NCBI GenBank assembly: GCA_001940755.1
Contig: MEHH01000175.1
Span: 1-5,955, forward strand
From: Candidatus Heimdallarchaeota archaeon AB_125
GTDB taxonomy: Archaea; Asgardarchaeota; Heimdallarchaeia; Heimdallarchaeales; Heimdallarchaeaceae
Direction: 5' to 3'
Length of the DNA: 5,955 bases
The notes under the pieces are model-generated. The model was not told the DNA's origin. It worked only from the letters and a program-made list of their open reading frames with translations, and searched no databases. Positions within the stretch are counted from its first letter, which is position 1; each line of letters opens with the position of its first letter. A program made the position numbers and the translations under genes. Of the stretch, positions 4,786 through 5,955 are shown in pieces.

Positions 4786-5955
4786 ATGAGTTTTTCTAGA
4801 TAAACTACCTAGATTTCTTGCGGAATTCAGGTCACTATCAATCCTAAGTTTACACCACTCAGTGACACAATTGAAATTCTTTCCAACCCTACGACCTATT
4901 TTTCCACATTTGGAACAAGCTTTTGAACTATTTTTAGGGTCAACAATATAAGTTCGGATATTATTTCTTCGAGCAATGATTGATGTAGCTTCTATTATTC
5001 TGCTGAAAAACCAATGGATTTGCCAATCTGAAAGAAAATATCCTATGCTATCCCTTCGAGAATGTTGAGACCATCTCAAGTCTTCAAATCTGATACTATC
5101 TATTTGATGGAATATAGCATACTCAACTATTCTTGCAGAAACTTGATTAATTAACTCTGTGTGAATCCTTTGAATTTTCAGCCAAGTATTCTTGTAATGA
5201 CGTCTTGCATACCAATAGGCTTTTGTTTTATTATAATGAGGTAGTTTGTGATTAGTTTTCCTTTTTTGCTTATTTTCATAACGTATTCTATTCATTTTAG
5301 ATTGAAAATCAAATGCTTTTCTTTGTAATTTAATTAATCTCCATTTGAAGTTAATCAATTTTGAAAAATCACAAGTTTCTAATTGATTTTTCTTATCAAC
5401 AGGTAAAAACCATTTATCTTTCGGGCCTATTATTTGTTTTTGATCTAAAAATATTCGTTCCAATTCTACTTCATTTCTTATGATACTTAAAGTTGCGAGT
5501 GTTTTTAAACCCAAATCAATATTCAACATCTTCTGTTTTTCTAGAGATTTCTCTTCAGTTAAATCAGGTAAACGTTTTTTAAACGGAATAGCAAGTTGAA
5601 ATTTGCCACCTTTTACTGAAAAAAATCCTCTATGTGAAGAATAGTTCCTTTTTCTTAATTCAAAATATCGTTTCGGTTTTTTTAAACGGAAAATTTGCCA
5701 TTCATTTGGATAAAGAGAGATTTTTATCTCAACTTCGTTATTACTCTCAGCAATTGAATATACTTGATTATCATCAATTCCTAATGGTATAGATGATTTT
5801 TTAAAAGTTGGCTGTTTTAAGAAGTTCATTGTGTTATTTTTAATTTCTAAAAGAACTTTACGAATTTCTGGAAGAAAGACATCACGGTTTTTTTCTATAA
5901 TGAGTCTAGTCAAATGGTGCATTGCAATTTGAGAAAAAAAATCTACAAAATCTTC
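4771..5955 (-). CDS. tnpB: TnpB-family RNA-guided endonuclease (IS200/IS605 or IS1341-like), N-terminus off window
   Basis: The frame stays open past the ATG at 5922-5920 to the right edge, so the gene is partial at its 5' end and at least 394 residues long. Numbering from that ATG, residues about 60-116 form a WED-like beta region ending 'GKFQLAIPF'. RuvC-I is Asn-Ile-Asp136-Leu-Gly-Leu, RuvC-II is Arg-Phe-Glu280-Asp-Leu, and RuvC-III is Asp362-Ser-Asp364-Leu-Asn-Ser-Ala-Arg-Asn. All three acidic catalytic positions are present. The C-terminal zinc ribbon has Cys336-x2-Cys339 and Cys352-x4-Cys357; the usual second knuckle is CxxC. The RuvC-I to II distance (144 residues) is well above the 87 I recall for ISDra2 TnpB, because of a Lys/Arg/Trp-rich helical stretch at about 160-260; the RuvC-II to III distance (84) is normal. 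Such proteins cut DNA guided by omegaRNA. No tnpA is visible. The gene converges on the oxidoreductase operon. It looks intact, but whether it is mobile or stationary is unknown. Confidence 0.88.
   Translation of the reverse strand, partial: EDFVDFFSQIAMHHLTRLIIEKNRDVFLPEIRKVLLEIKNNTMNFLKQPTFKKSSIPLGIDDNQVYSIAESNNEVEIKISLYPNEWQIFRLKKPKRYFELRKRNYSSHRGFFSVKGGKFQLAIPFKKRLPDLTEEKSLEKQKMLNIDLGLKTLATLSIIRNEVELERIFLDQKQIIGPKDKWFLPVDKKNQLETCDFSKLINFKWRLIKLQRKAFDFQSKMNRIRYENKQKRKTNHKLPHYNKTKAYWYARRHYKNTWLKIQRIHTELINQVSARIVEYAIFHQIDSIRFEDLRWSQHSRRDSIGYFLSDWQIHWFFSRIIEATSIIARRNNIRTYIVDPKNSSKACSKCGKIGRRVGKNFNCVTEWCKLRIDSDLNSARNLGSLSRKTHLIRL

Larger units (their letters stand above)
4700..4850 (-). ncRNA. 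Candidate omegaRNA (reRNA) of the TnpB element
   Basis: TnpB proteins of IS200/IS605 elements use an RNA derived from the 3' end of tnpB and the adjacent right end; its 3' terminal bases, copied from flanking DNA, act as guide. Here the matching place on the minus strand holds the clustered hairpins at 4708-4785. The limits given are approximate. The presence of such an RNA follows from family knowledge and position; no boundary or conserved guide junction can be read from one copy. Confidence 0.3.

Noticed and set aside
5570..5587. AAACGTTTTTTAAACGG inside tnpB, similar to the palindrome at 423-440
   Set aside because: It is an imperfect match in coding sequence and encodes the Phe-Lys-Lys-Arg run of TnpB; most likely coincidence in AT-rich DNA.
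4771..5955. Possible Cas12f-type effector
   Set aside because: No CRISPR repeats are visible, the RuvC and zinc-ribbon motifs match TnpB directly, and the position next to right-end-like hairpins fits a transposon gene better.

Overview
This AT-rich window looks archaeal. It carries a four-subunit, archaeal-type 2-oxoacid:ferredoxin oxidoreductase in the order gamma-delta-alpha-beta. Gene upstream regions hold TATA/BRE-like elements, and some genes have Shine-Dalgarno sites complementary to the 16S tail. A zinc-ribbon plus winged-helix-like protein also fits an archaeon. A lineage such as the Asgard archaea is possible, but nothing here proves it.

Layout. Positions 2-379 hold the 3' part of a zinc-ribbon protein cut by the left edge. 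Positions 474-698 encode a 74-residue protein with two predicted membrane helices. Positions 839-1702 encode a 287-residue soluble-looking protein that I do not recognise. Positions 1799-4678 are a tight operon for the oxidoreductase subunits gamma, delta, alpha and beta, with junctions of -4, +1 and +9 nt. From 4771 to the right edge, on the minus strand, lies a TnpB-family RNA-guided nuclease (IS200/IS605 or IS1341-like). It is convergent with the operon and its N-terminus is cut by the edge. The 92-bp gap between the two is packed with inverted repeats and could be the right end and omegaRNA of the mobile element.

How the genes work together. The four subunits form one cytoplasmic enzyme that oxidatively decarboxylates a 2-oxoacid (pyruvate or a branched-chain 2-oxoacid) to an acyl-CoA and passes two electrons to ferredoxin. 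Beta holds thiamine diphosphate and one [4Fe-4S] cluster, delta holds two [4Fe-4S] clusters, alpha supplies substrate-binding residues, and gamma is probably the CoA-side subunit. All cofactor motifs are intact. The three upstream genes share the strand, but gaps of about 95-140 bp, each with its own promoter-like element, suggest separate transcripts.

The most notable region is the TnpB gene and its structured tail. The RuvC-I to RuvC-II spacing is enlarged, the zinc finger has CxxC...CxxxxC spacing, and several hairpins lie where an omegaRNA would be expected. No tnpA, CRISPR array, tRNA or rRNA was found.
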